Shown: positions 1 through 7,924 of the stretch, piece by piece
Numbering within the stretch: position 1 is the stretch's first letter
Layout: the number at the start of each line of letters is the position of its first letter
Notes under the pieces: generated by a model
Databases searched by the model: none
Told to the model about the DNA's origin: nothing
Seen by the model: only the letters and a program-made list of their open reading frames with translations
Position numbers and translations under genes: made by a program
Assembly: GCF_000368825.1 (NCBI RefSeq)
Contig: NZ_KB849717.1
Location: 1,339,601-1,403,600 of the forward strand
DNA: 64,000 bases
Direction: 5' to 3'
From: Acinetobacter ursingii DSM 16037 = CIP 107286
GTDB taxonomy: Bacteria; Pseudomonadota; Gammaproteobacteria; Pseudomonadales; Moraxellaceae

Positions 1-243
1 TGCGATATAAGGGTTCTGATTAACTTTGGGATTCTGTATATCATTTTGAATTTTATCAATATGATGTCTAAGCGCCTGACGTACTGCTTTATCTTCCTGA
101 AATGGAACAATACCAGCTTCTTCTCGCAATTCAGATTCCGCCATCGCATGAATACTGGGCAATAGTGCAACATCTTCAGCTTGCACAGTTGGCACGTTTA
201 TCATCATGAAACTTATGACCGCCAGATATTTAACCAGATTCAT
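1..243 (-). CDS. Exported protein of unknown function, N-terminal part (runs off window edge)
   Basis: The reading frame enters from the left edge on the minus strand. It starts at an ATG whose first base is 243, with a GGGAG ribosome-binding motif about 6 bases upstream. The first 22 or so residues form a signal peptide (MNLVKYLAVISFMMINVPTVQA, cleavage likely after VQA), so the product is periplasmic or outer-membrane. The visible 81 codons after it are hydrophilic and show no motif I recognise. The function is unknown because the C-terminal part lies outside the window. Confidence 0.6.
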   Translation of the reverse strand, partial: MNLVKYLAVISFMMINVPTVQAEDVALLPSIHAMAESELREEAGIVPFQEDKAVRQALRHHIDKIQNDIQNPKVNQNPYIA

Positions 244-501
244 AACATGCTCCCGAGATGCCACATCACAATAAAACATGATGAATAAAATATAAGCGAT
301 ACTAATAGGCTACAACAAAACAGATTTTTATTCAGTAGGACTTAGATAAATGGTCATAAAGTTTAAATATTCAAATTACATCTAGCTTTGAAATAAGAGC
401 AAGATAAAAACCATTGATTAACGTCCAAATAATCAATTCAATAACCTTTCTTATGGATGCTATGCTATTTTAAAGACCAATTTAACCCATTCAAAATGCT
501 G

Positions 502-1221
502 ATGAAAAATTTAAAAATAATCTCCTTATTCACTGTAGTTTCATCTTTGTTTTTACTTTCAGGCTGTACGTCGAATCAGACCATCGGTGGAAACACACAC
601 GATCTTTTTACAAAATATGAGTACGGAGACCGATGGAAAACGTTGGTTGAAGATGAAGTGGTGGCTTTTGGTAAGCCAACAACATTTTTAGTCAATGAAC
701 CCAAAGATGCGATTGTCATTGCAGGAAAACAATATAGTTATGTGCTTAATAAAGGTGGCTCAGATTTTTTCAATTTAATTAGCCAACTTAACCCAGATGA
801 TATTCAGCTTCGCCAAGATTTAAACTTTGTTTCACCTGATAAAGACAGCCATCACTTCACAGGATATTTAAAATTTTCTTATACGCCATCAACAGGCAGT
901 TTAAACCAAAGAGAAACACTTTTATTCAAACAATACGGTATTTTGCCCTGTGATTGCAGGGAATCAACAGAACAAAATCAGCATTATATTTTTCAGATTA
1001 AACTGGAAGGAAATCTCTACCCTATCGTAGAAAATTTAGATTCTTTAAAACCCTTATCCAAACCGTATAAAGTTAGGATTCAATATTATCAAGACAAAAG
1101 AGAGAAAGTTACACTATCTACTCAAGAAAAATTAACACGACTTCCCCTCGTGCCATTTACTTTAGCCATAGATGCTCTGGTTTTACCAGCACAAATCATG
1201 GGAATTAGCTATCAGCCTTAG
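502..1221 (+). CDS. Putative lipoprotein, function unknown
   Basis: The protein has a lipoprotein signal: a short basic start, a hydrophobic stretch and the lipobox LLSGC, so it should be lipidated on Cys and membrane-anchored. The frame is open back to an ATG at 457, but that would put 15 non-signal residues in front. The ATGs at 496 and 502 give a normal signal peptide, and I chose 502. No start has a convincing Shine-Dalgarno. The C-terminal part (LPLVPFTLAIDALVLPAQIMG) resembles the proline/aspartate ending of YceK/YidQ-type lipoproteins, but this is only a weak likeness. It stands alone between two minus-strand genes and is followed by a hairpin at 1291-1335. Confidence 0.7.
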   Translation: MKNLKIISLFTVVSSLFLLSGCTSNQTIGGNTHDLFTKYEYGDRWKTLVEDEVVAFGKPTTFLVNEPKDAIVIAGKQYSYVLNKGGSDFFNLISQLNPDDIQLRQDLNFVSPDKDSHHFTGYLKFSYTPSTGSLNQRETLLFKQYGILPCDCRESTEQNQHYIFQIKLEGNLYPIVENLDSLKPLSKPYKVRIQYYQDKREKVTLSTQEKLTRLPLVPFTLAIDALVLPAQIMGISYQP

Positions 1222-1290
1222 ATTTTCATTCCAAAAAATTAAAATAAGGTTGGTCATAGCATCTGATGATTTTTCTTGCTGATAAATTGA

Positions 1291-1338
1291 TAAGATCCAG
1301 CGCCCTCACGATATTTAAGTGAACTGGATCTTATTTTT
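1291..1338 (+). terminator. Rho-independent terminator of the lipoprotein gene
   Basis: A 10-bp inverted repeat (TAAGATCCAG at 1291-1300 with CTGGATCTTA at 1324-1333) encloses a short inner TCAC/GTGA pairing and is followed by a T-run on the plus strand. It also lies just past the stop of the minus-strand gene ending at 1337, but the T-run favours the plus direction. Confidence 0.6.
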
Positions 1339-3001
1339 AGCGCTTTTTCTCATCTTCACCATAAATGGCTGAAGCGGCATTTTCCGCACTTAAGTCCTGA
1401 AGCGTATAACTTTCATGATGCAACATATTTAAGTAATATAAATATTGACCTGCTTCGTGCGCCTTACCATTCGCTAATAATAGCTGTGCATATTTATGCA
1501 AGTTATAAGGTGATGCCCGATTTTTCACCATTTGACCGAGTTGAGTTAGTTCATCCTCACTTAGTTGTGTCGTCGGATTCATTTGCAGCCAAAGCATACG
1601 ATCTTTAAATTGCGTTAGTAGATAAATATCGGTACTTCCCCACACGGTTTGTGTAGGCTGTTCGCCACGAAAAGCCAAGCCATTATTGAGTTTATACACC
1701 GTATAATCGCGCCAAATCAGCAACATTAAAATACTACCGATAACAACAACACCCCTCACTACATACTTGGATAAAATTGATGCTCTAAGCTCAGGAGCTT
1801 GTGATTGTACAAAGCCAAGTAAGAAGCCCAAAGGGAATAAAAAATAGGCATAACGCAACGGAAACTCAAGCAAAGCATGAACTAAAATTGCCCCGACCAT
1901 AAGTAGTGCAACGACTGACTCCAGACTTTTTGCTTTGTGATTCAGCCATAAAATCCAACATGCCATATAACCAATGATCAATAGACCAAGCGGCAAACCA
2001 TTCCAGACGATAATATCCAGCAAAATATTATGTCCACTGGTCACCCATTCATGCGATGGATGCAGATTAAAAATAGTAAGCTGTGCCAGACTGGTTTGAC
2101 CCCAGCCATAACCACTCAAAGGATGCTGTTGAATTGCTAGTAACATTTGTGTCCAGATATCAAAGCGTAAATAGCCTGAAGTTGCTCGTTCTGCAACAGA
2201 TGCGGTTTCTACGATTTGTGTTGCACCTAATGCACTAATAAAATTATTTATGATGGGTAGAATTGCAATCATGACTGCAAAGGTAATAACCCAAAGCAGC
2301 ATATAAGGGATACGCAAACGAACTGGATGTTTATAAGCTTGATATGTCCAATAAGCCATAAAGAATAAGCAGACCACCCAAGCGGTACGTGATTGACTTA
2401 AAGCTATTGCAAATAAAATCAGTACTGAAGCTAAAATTAATAATAATTTTTTGAGTTTTTGTTGTTCAAATAAATACAAGCATGCCATCAGCCCCATGAC
2501 CAGAAAGGTTGACATATTGTTCGGCTGGGCAAAATTGGCAAATGGTCGATTGCCTGCTCGAAGCTCCATGACTCCATAAAGATGTTGATCCAAATTAAGC
2601 CATTGCAATACCGCTATCACACTGGAAATAGTACTGGTGATAAGTAAAACATAGCAAATACGAATAAAAAGCTTTTTTCGATCATTTTGTATAGCAAGGT
2701 TATAACTTGTAATCGTAACAAACCAGAAAGCCAGTAAATAAAAGCTAAATAGCAAAGCACTACTTAGATCCAGAACCAGTCCACACATCCATTGAAGCAG
2801 TGGAATAATGACAATAGGTAAAGCCATCCACTGAATTTTAGGAACTCGTAGATTTTGATCACACAGTCCTGCCAACAGACTAAGCACTGCTGCAAAACTC
2901 AGTATTTCACTGGAAAATGTCAGCCACGGAAAAGCATGATCAGGAGATAGCCATGCAAGGCTAATGAGGATAGACGCTAAAAATAGGAAAAAAGCGCGCA
3001 T
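1337..3001 (-). CDS. PglL-type O-oligosaccharyltransferase (second paralogue)
   Basis: A 554-residue polytopic membrane protein of the Wzy_C/PglL ligase family, which moves a lipid-linked glycan onto serine residues of periplasmic proteins. About ten hydrophobic segments are visible. The family motif NRPFANFAQPNN lies near residues 151-162, and the conserved periplasmic histidine in SGHNILLDI is near residue 324. A soluble C-terminal tail of about 130 residues follows the last membrane segment. It is clearly paralogous to the protein encoded at 3820-5478, with the same motifs and nearly the same length. It lies 75 bases downstream of the tfpZ-like gene on the same strand. Acinetobacter species often carry one general PglL and one pilin-dedicated enzyme. 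Which role this copy has cannot be read from the sequence. Confidence 0.85.
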   Translation of the reverse strand: MRAFFLFLASILISLAWLSPDHAFPWLTFSSEILSFAAVLSLLAGLCDQNLRVPKIQWMALPIVIIPLLQWMCGLVLDLSSALLFSFYLLAFWFVTITSYNLAIQNDRKKLFIRICYVLLITSTISSVIAVLQWLNLDQHLYGVMELRAGNRPFANFAQPNNMSTFLVMGLMACLYLFEQQKLKKLLLILASVLILFAIALSQSRTAWVVCLFFMAYWTYQAYKHPVRLRIPYMLLWVITFAVMIAILPIINNFISALGATQIVETASVAERATSGYLRFDIWTQMLLAIQQHPLSGYGWGQTSLAQLTIFNLHPSHEWVTSGHNILLDIIVWNGLPLGLLIIGYMACWILWLNHKAKSLESVVALLMVGAILVHALLEFPLRYAYFLFPLGFLLGFVQSQAPELRASILSKYVVRGVVVIGSILMLLIWRDYTVYKLNNGLAFRGEQPTQTVWGSTDIYLLTQFKDRMLWLQMNPTTQLSEDELTQLGQMVKNRASPYNLHKYAQLLLANGKAHEAGQYLYYLNMLHHESYTLQDLSAENAASAIYGEDEKKR

Positions 3002-3076
3002 AGGTATAGTGCGAAAAATAGAGTGTGGGGATTATACACGGATTTTTCTGATGGATGATGAGAGGAAAATCCTCTC

Positions 3077-3823
3077 TTACTTCCATGGCCTTAAATCGAC
3101 AATTTTAACCACTTGGCCTTTTTCTTTATTCATTAAAACGACCATATCGACTGTGGTAGCTTTTAGTGGAACCCAACTATCTGCTTCAGGATATTGATTT
3201 AAGATTTTATCTGTATCCTGTTTAGCGTTAAATTGATTTAGTTCATTTAAACTTTGGGCACGTTGTTGTATCTGTTGTTTTACTTCGCTAAGAGCCACAT
3301 AACGCTCAGGTTTTTGCGCTAAAGAAATTCCACCCAACACATCTGCAAACATATCATCATTGCGTGTTTTAATGTCTTGAGCAAATGTAGTCGCTACATA
3401 TTGCGGTTTAAACCATGAAGGATGCTGATATTCTGGTTTAGCGTGCTGAATATTCTGGTCAATAATTTCATTATTACGGACTAGTTCAAAACGATCAACA
3501 TTATATACCAACCACGCAGGGCGACCTTGACCAATGCTATAAACTCCATAACAAAGTGCAGAAAGTTGAATCAAAATAATGACACTTAAATCAAATTTAA
3601 GGGTCTTTTTCCCTTCTTTATAAACAATAAAACCAAGAACTGGTCCCACAATTACATCAATTGCCAGCATCATTAAAAAGATGTGAGTCACGCCCACCGC
3701 TTTAGCCAATGGTGAAGGATACCAACAGAAAAATACCCACATTAAAATAATGACAGCTAATGACAAAGATAAGCCTAAATGCCCCAAAAAGAACTTTTGT
3801 CTCTTAGATAAACGATCGTTCAT
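3077..3823 (-). CDS. tfpZ: TfpX/TfpZ-type type IV pilin accessory protein
   Basis: A 248-residue inner-membrane protein with about three hydrophobic segments in its first 120 residues and a periplasmic C-terminal half. Size, layout and position next to a pilin and a PglL-type gene match the TfpX/TfpZ accessory family, thought to help assemble or modify type IV pilin. Its start codon overlaps the stop of the upstream oligosaccharyltransferase gene by 4 bases (ATGA), implying translational coupling. It is sandwiched between the two oligosaccharyltransferase genes. The family assignment rests on sequence feel and context. The molecular function of TfpZ proteins is poorly known. Confidence 0.75.
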   Translation of the reverse strand: MNDRLSKRQKFFLGHLGLSLSLAVIILMWVFFCWYPSPLAKAVGVTHIFLMMLAIDVIVGPVLGFIVYKEGKKTLKFDLSVIILIQLSALCYGVYSIGQGRPAWLVYNVDRFELVRNNEIIDQNIQHAKPEYQHPSWFKPQYVATTFAQDIKTRNDDMFADVLGGISLAQKPERYVALSEVKQQIQQRAQSLNELNQFNAKQDTDKILNQYPEADSWVPLKATTVDMVVLMNKEKGQVVKIVDLRPWK

Positions 3824-5478
3824 GGTTTAGATCCAGTTTTATTTTGCCATTCAAAGGCCAAAGATTGATTAACTTGATATAACGACTCAAAAGAATACTT
3901 TTGACCGTGCAGTTTTTCTAAAATTAATAGATGTTTTCTTGCAAGTTCAGGTTGATGATTAAGTGCTAAAGCCTGTGCATAACGATACAAAGCGGCTGAA
4001 GTTGAATAACGATAAGCTACTTTTCTCATCCAATCCAACTGCTCAGGGGACATATTTTCTTTAGGTTGAGTACGAATAAATCTTATTTGCTCTCTTAATT
4101 GCGTCAGTAAAATCACATCTGGAGCAGCCTGTTCAGCATGTAATGTTCCTATATTGAATGCCTCAAATCTTACCAATTGCACATCTTTCTCAATCATTTG
4201 ATATTCAACAAATATCCAAATATAGAGAACAACGAAAATAGTCCACAAACTTGCTACCACTGTTCTTGGAATTTCAATTACTTTTATGGTTTTATCTTGA
4301 GCTTGTACCAAGCCCAATAAAAAGCCTACAGGCAATAGAAAGAAAGCATAATCTAATGGATATTCAAGCATGGCATGTACCAATACCGCTCCAACCATTG
4401 AAAGCGCAATAAAAGGCTCAATTGATATTGCCAATTGACTTAAACGATACAACCACCATGTAAAAAATCCAATAATTACAAGTCCCAATGGAATACCATT
4501 CCAGATGAGCAAATCCAAAAGGATATTGTGACTATGCTCAGTCCACTCTGTCGTTGGATAATCTAGATAAACCGAAAGTTGAGCAACACCAACTTGGTTC
4601 CAACCATAACCCAATAACGGCTGCTCTTTGATCGCCAATAACATTTGATGCCACATTGGAATTCTTAAATAACCTGAACTTGCTCGTGTAAGCGCATCTG
4701 TTGTATTGGTAACCCCTAAATAATCGGAAACATAAGGAGTAATCAAAATAAAAAAGATAAATATACCGACAAAATAAAACACTGAATATTTAGACAATCG
4801 CGTCTGAAAATATCGGGATTTCCAAAACCACCAAATTAAAAAAGCCAGTGCAAACACCCATGCTGTACGAGATTGAGTAAGCGTAATTCCAAATAGAATA
4901 AAACTCGCAAGCAATACTCCACAAAAGCGATGAATATATTTTTTTTCATATAGATATAAGCATGCCATTAGTCCCATACACAGAAAGGTCGCACAATTAT
5001 TGGGTTGACCAAAATTTGCAAAGGGACGACCATTTGGTGGTAAATCAACAGTCCAAATATTTCCTTCAAATAAAAGCCATTGACGTAATTGTATCCACAC
5101 TGAAATAATACTTACGATCAAAACTACCCAATATAACCATTTAAATACATTATTTCTTTTTGATTTACTAAGTAAATGATATGCAACTATAAAAGCAATA
5201 AAAAAACCAAAAATATAAAAGGAACTTATAATTGAATCACCAGAAAAAGAAATAAATCCAAATACATTTTGTAAAATCGGAATAAAAGCAATAAAAATTA
5301 AAAAAAAAGAAAATTTTGGAATGCCAATACATTTATTATTTAGTAACCAGATAGCTAAAATAATTAAAGCTAAAAATATACATCCATCCTGATACGCTGC
5401 CAGCCACGGTCTGTAGTGGTTTGGCAATAACCAAGCTAAAGCTAAAAAAAATGTAGCTACTAAAGATATCAATTTCAT
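3820..5478 (-). CDS. Pilin-adjacent O-oligosaccharyltransferase (PglL/PglS type)
   Basis: A 552-residue polytopic membrane protein of the PglL/Wzy_C family. RPFANFGQPNN lies near residues 151-161 and the conserved histidine in SHNILLDL is near residue 317. It sits directly downstream of the pilin gene, the position of the ComP-specific enzyme PglS in A. baylyi, so by context it is the better candidate for the pilin-dedicated transferase. The 5' third of the gene is visibly richer in A+T (long A and T runs between about 5150 and 5480) than the neighbouring paralogue. That may reflect separate transfer or drift. A terminator-like hairpin at 5496-5523 separates it from the pilin, so its expression may depend on read-through or its own promoter. 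It is coupled to tfpZ by a 4-base overlap. Confidence 0.85.
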   Translation of the reverse strand: MKLISLVATFFLALAWLLPNHYRPWLAAYQDGCIFLALIILAIWLLNNKCIGIPKFSFFLIFIAFIPILQNVFGFISFSGDSIISSFYIFGFFIAFIVAYHLLSKSKRNNVFKWLYWVVLIVSIISVWIQLRQWLLFEGNIWTVDLPPNGRPFANFGQPNNCATFLCMGLMACLYLYEKKYIHRFCGVLLASFILFGITLTQSRTAWVFALAFLIWWFWKSRYFQTRLSKYSVFYFVGIFIFFILITPYVSDYLGVTNTTDALTRASSGYLRIPMWHQMLLAIKEQPLLGYGWNQVGVAQLSVYLDYPTTEWTEHSHNILLDLLIWNGIPLGLVIIGFFTWWLYRLSQLAISIEPFIALSMVGAVLVHAMLEYPLDYAFFLLPVGFLLGLVQAQDKTIKVIEIPRTVVASLWTIFVVLYIWIFVEYQMIEKDVQLVRFEAFNIGTLHAEQAAPDVILLTQLREQIRFIRTQPKENMSPEQLDWMRKVAYRYSTSAALYRYAQALALNHQPELARKHLLILEKLHGQKYSFESLYQVNQSLAFEWQNKTGSKP

Positions 5479-5493
5479 TTGTACATAAATTTC

Positions 5494-5523
5494 TCAAAAA
5501 AAAAGGGCTAAAGCCCTTTTTTT
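5494..5523 (-). terminator. Terminator downstream of the pilin gene
   Basis: A perfect short hairpin (AAAGGGCT / AGCCCTTT) is flanked by A-runs on one side and T-runs on the other, so it can act in both directions. On the minus strand it follows the pilin stop at 5535 within 12 bases and precedes the oligosaccharyltransferase gene. This is expected to give abundant pilin mRNA and much less downstream message. Confidence 0.75.
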
Positions 5524-5534
5524 AATATGACGAA

Positions 5535-6044
5535 TTAACGGCAAGATGCTGGTAAATATTTAGCTTCAATACCATTGCTTCTACCACTTTTACACTGCCA
5601 AGCTTTGATTACATTAAGAGATGCACGGTTAAAATCTGCTGCAACGGCTTGACCAGTTGTACCACTTGCAGGAATTGTTGCTACTGTCCAAGGAATAAAA
5701 TCAACATTCACATTACTGCCAAGTTGGCTAATTTGACGGGCTTTAACTGTAATAACGCCATCTTTAGTTGTTGTAATTGATTCTACATATTGAGAAAGAG
5801 GGGATGCTGAACTACCCCCTTCACCACATCCAAAGGTATTATTAGCTGTAGGTGTAGCAGCAAAACCAGTTTGTGAAGCTTCAGAAACTGCGGTACGACA
5901 AGTTGAAGCAGCCAAAACAACTTCTGATACTTTTGCACGTGCTGTATAATCCTGATAAGCAGGTAGTGCAACCGCTGCCAAAATACCAATGATCGCGACA
6001 ACGATCATCAATTCAATTAAGGTAAAACCTTTTTGTGCGTTCAT
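5535..6044 (-). CDS. Type IV major pilin, ComP/PilA-like
   Basis: The major subunit type of the type IV pilus, used in this genus for twitching and DNA uptake. The precursor starts MNAQKG, then [10 protein letters not shown]: the prepilin peptidase site (cleavage after Gly6), with Glu5 of the mature protein and the hydrophobic N-terminal helix. The ATG at 6044 is preceded by GGAGAATGTT; an in-frame GTG at 6056 is less likely because leaders are short. The 169-residue precursor has cysteines at about 49, 73, 151 and 168. The last pair forms the usual C-terminal disulfide loop. The C-terminus is Cys-Arg, not Ser, so C-terminal serine glycosylation of the TfpO kind is not possible. The Ser-rich GGSSASPLS just after Cys73 is a candidate O-glycan site. 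It is transcribed from a sigma54-like promoter at 6101-6117. Confidence 0.92.
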   Translation of the reverse strand: MNAQKGFTLIELMIVVAIIGILAAVALPAYQDYTARAKVSEVVLAASTCRTAVSEASQTGFAATPTANNTFGCGEGGSSASPLSQYVESITTTKDGVITVKARQISQLGSNVNVDFIPWTVATIPASGTTGQAVAADFNRASLNVIKAWQCKSGRSNGIEAKYLPASCR

Positions 6045-6100
6045 AACATTCTCCACGAATTGTGTATTTTTTTATAAAGCTTTGTAAGCTAATTTATATG

Positions 6101-6117
6101 AGCATAAAATATGCCAA
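6101..6117 (-). promoter_or_regulatory. Sigma54 (RpoN) -24/-12 promoter of the pilin gene
   Basis: On the minus strand the sequence TTGGCATATTTTATGCT has GG and GC separated by exactly 10 bases and matches the sigma54 consensus YTGGCAYRNNNNTTGCW with one mismatch (ATGC for TTGC). The predicted start is about 12 bases past the GC, leaving a leader of roughly 45 bases before the pilin ATG at 6044. Sigma54 control of the major pilin, through PilS/PilR, is well established in Pseudomonas. No pilSR genes are in this window. Confidence 0.7.
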
Positions 6118-6202
6118 CTCTGATTATAATCATTTCAAAATAAAAAACAGTAGTTTATAAAAAGTTTTTTTTGCTTATGTTTTTTTAAGTATCCAAATAA
6201 GA

Positions 6203-6230
6203 AAAAAGTGACAAATAGTGTCACTTTAAA
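6203..6230 (-). terminator. Terminator of the lemA-TPM operon
   Basis: A 9-bp perfect stem (6205-6213 with 6219-6227, AAAGTGACA / TGTCACTTT) with a 5-base loop is followed on the minus strand by a T-run. It lies 20 bases after the stop of the last gene of the operon at 6250. Confidence 0.8.
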
Positions 6231-6249
6231 GCAATTCAGAGATTCCTCG

Positions 6250-6810
6250 TTAATTTAAAATAATTGGTGAATTATCCAGCTCATCATCTTTATCTGTGAT
6301 CTGTTTATCATAAAATTGATCTAAAATTTCTCCAATTTCCAATACACCCGTGACCACCGCTTGTCGGTATTTTTTTGCTTTAAGTTCAGTCACGATATGC
6401 TGACAAATCGCTTGCCATTCAGTTTCATGCGTCAATGCACAAATACCTCGATCAATTACGATTTCGACCTGCCGTTCACACAAATTGAGATACAACAATA
6501 TCCCACTATTGTATTCGGTATCCCAAACGCCTAATTCAGCAAAAAGCTGTTCAGCACGACGACGGGTATTTTGATAATAAGCCTGAGAACAAGGAATATG
6601 CCCTTCAATCACCACCTGTATCTCACCAATATGACCATGTTCTGCCTGTTTAACGGCATTTGTTATCTCGAGTTGATCCTGTTTTGAAAACAAGCGTTTA
6701 CTGGCTGAAAAATAAAATGCATGTTTCAACCAACGCTTTAAACTCGGTTGTGCTTTTTCATCCAATTTCGGCTGAGTGATGATTTGTGTTGTATCTGTTT
6801 TCGTTACCAT
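6250..6810 (-). CDS. TPM-domain protein, short form without signal peptide
   Basis: A 186-residue protein whose middle part (about residues 45-165) resembles the TPM (YgcG/Psb32/MOLO1) fold: FSKQDQLEITNAVKQAE, then GEIQVVIEG, a central GILLYLNLCERQVEIVIDRGI and a C-terminal helix. Unlike the upstream TPM protein it has no signal peptide and no glycine-rich tail, so it may face the cytoplasm. The gene overlaps the preceding gene by 7 bases and is the last of a three-gene lemA operon. LemA-TPM-TPM sets are common in proteobacteria, but their biochemical role is not settled. Confidence 0.8.
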   Translation of the reverse strand: MVTKTDTTQIITQPKLDEKAQPSLKRWLKHAFYFSASKRLFSKQDQLEITNAVKQAEHGHIGEIQVVIEGHIPCSQAYYQNTRRRAEQLFAELGVWDTEYNSGILLYLNLCERQVEIVIDRGICALTHETEWQAICQHIVTELKAKKYRQAVVTGVLEIGEILDQFYDKQITDKDDELDNSPIILN

Positions 6811-7901
6811 GATCCTGACGCTCCCCCGCCACCAAAGCTACCACCGCCGCCACTATAACCGCCTCCTCCACCAAAGCCTCCACCGCCGTAACCTCCGCCT
6901 CCACGACCACCTCCGCCAGAAGCAAAGATTTGCAAGATCAATTGTGCTAGTGAAGTAATCAATAAAAAGAAAATCCCAAAACCCGCCAATATACTGGTAA
7001 TCAACCCGACACCACTGACCAGTCCAGCCACGATACCCGCCACACCGGCAGTTGCAGCACTCACACGATTTCCTACTATAAATGATGCAAATACCCCAAC
7101 GACGATAATGATCAGAGAATAGACCAGCATATGTGAACGTGCTTCTTGTTCATGCATGGCCTGCGCCTGACGTTCTTTTAAGTCAGCCGCAGCCTGTTGA
7201 GCAATTTCAGGATCAAGATTCAGCACTCGTTCAATTTCATTTAAACCTGCTTGTATGCCTTGTGCGTATTGTCCTTGCTGAAAGTACGGTGTCATTTGAT
7301 TGCGAATAATCCGACTGGCGACAATATCTGGGATGACGCCTTCCAGACCATATCCTGTCAAAATCTGGATACGTCGATCATTGACCGCAATCGCCATCAG
7401 CAAGCCATTATCACGCTTGGCTGAACCTAATTGCCATTTTTCTCCGACTCGCATGGCATAATCAAAAATATCTTCCTGCCCCGTAGTCGGAACAATGACA
7501 ATGCCGATTTGCGCTTTATTGTCCTGATAAAGTTTTAATATTTGCTGTGAAATCGCCTGTTTTTGTTCTGCCGTGAGCAAGTTTGCCTGATCAATCACAG
7601 GCTCATTCATACTTGGCAAACCTCGAATCGATTCACCATCCGCCATATCATTAGCAATTTCAGGTTGTCTAACCGTAGTCGAGCTTTGCGGTGTGGATGC
7701 TGCTGACTTTTGTTGCTGGGGGTTTTGTTGCTGTTGAATGATCTTGCCTGCAATGATGGTATCAGCATCATCCGAATCCTGTGCAGTGGCGACTTCGCTC
7801 CAGACCGTGGTCGAGAGTAAAAATCCACAACAACACAGCAGCATCAAAACCGCTTTTTTGCAGCGATTTTGCATCTCCAACATGGCAGTTTTGACCATCA
7901 C
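6804..7901 (-). CDS. TPM-domain membrane protein, YgcG-like, glycine-rich tail
   Basis: A 365-residue exported protein. A signal peptide covers about residues 15-40. A Gln/Ser/Thr-rich linker follows (around 50-80), then a TPM domain from about 100 to 225 with QIGIVIVPTTG and the conserved NGLLMAIAVNDRRIQI-type strand. Hydrophobic segments lie at about 255-325, and the tail of some 35 residues is almost only Gly with Ser and Tyr. This is the classic YgcG layout: a periplasmic TPM domain, a membrane anchor and a glycine-rich C-terminus. It lies 23 bases after lemA and overlaps the next TPM gene. The function is unknown; the family has been linked to envelope stress and membrane-protein processing. 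Confidence 0.85.
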   Translation of the reverse strand: MMVKTAMLEMQNRCKKAVLMLLCCCGFLLSTTVWSEVATAQDSDDADTIIAGKIIQQQQNPQQQKSAASTPQSSTTVRQPEIANDMADGESIRGLPSMNEPVIDQANLLTAEQKQAISQQILKLYQDNKAQIGIVIVPTTGQEDIFDYAMRVGEKWQLGSAKRDNGLLMAIAVNDRRIQILTGYGLEGVIPDIVASRIIRNQMTPYFQQGQYAQGIQAGLNEIERVLNLDPEIAQQAAADLKERQAQAMHEQEARSHMLVYSLIIIVVGVFASFIVGNRVSAATAGVAGIVAGLVSGVGLITSILAGFGIFFLLITSLAQLILQIFASGGGGRGGGGYGGGGFGGGGGYSGGGGSFGGGGASGSW

Positions 7902-7924
7902 AGCACCTATTTATCTAATCAGGT

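Noticed and set aside
6804..6930. Tandem GGC/GGT-rich stretch as a DNA repeat
   Set aside because: It is explained by the glycine-rich tail of the TPM protein.
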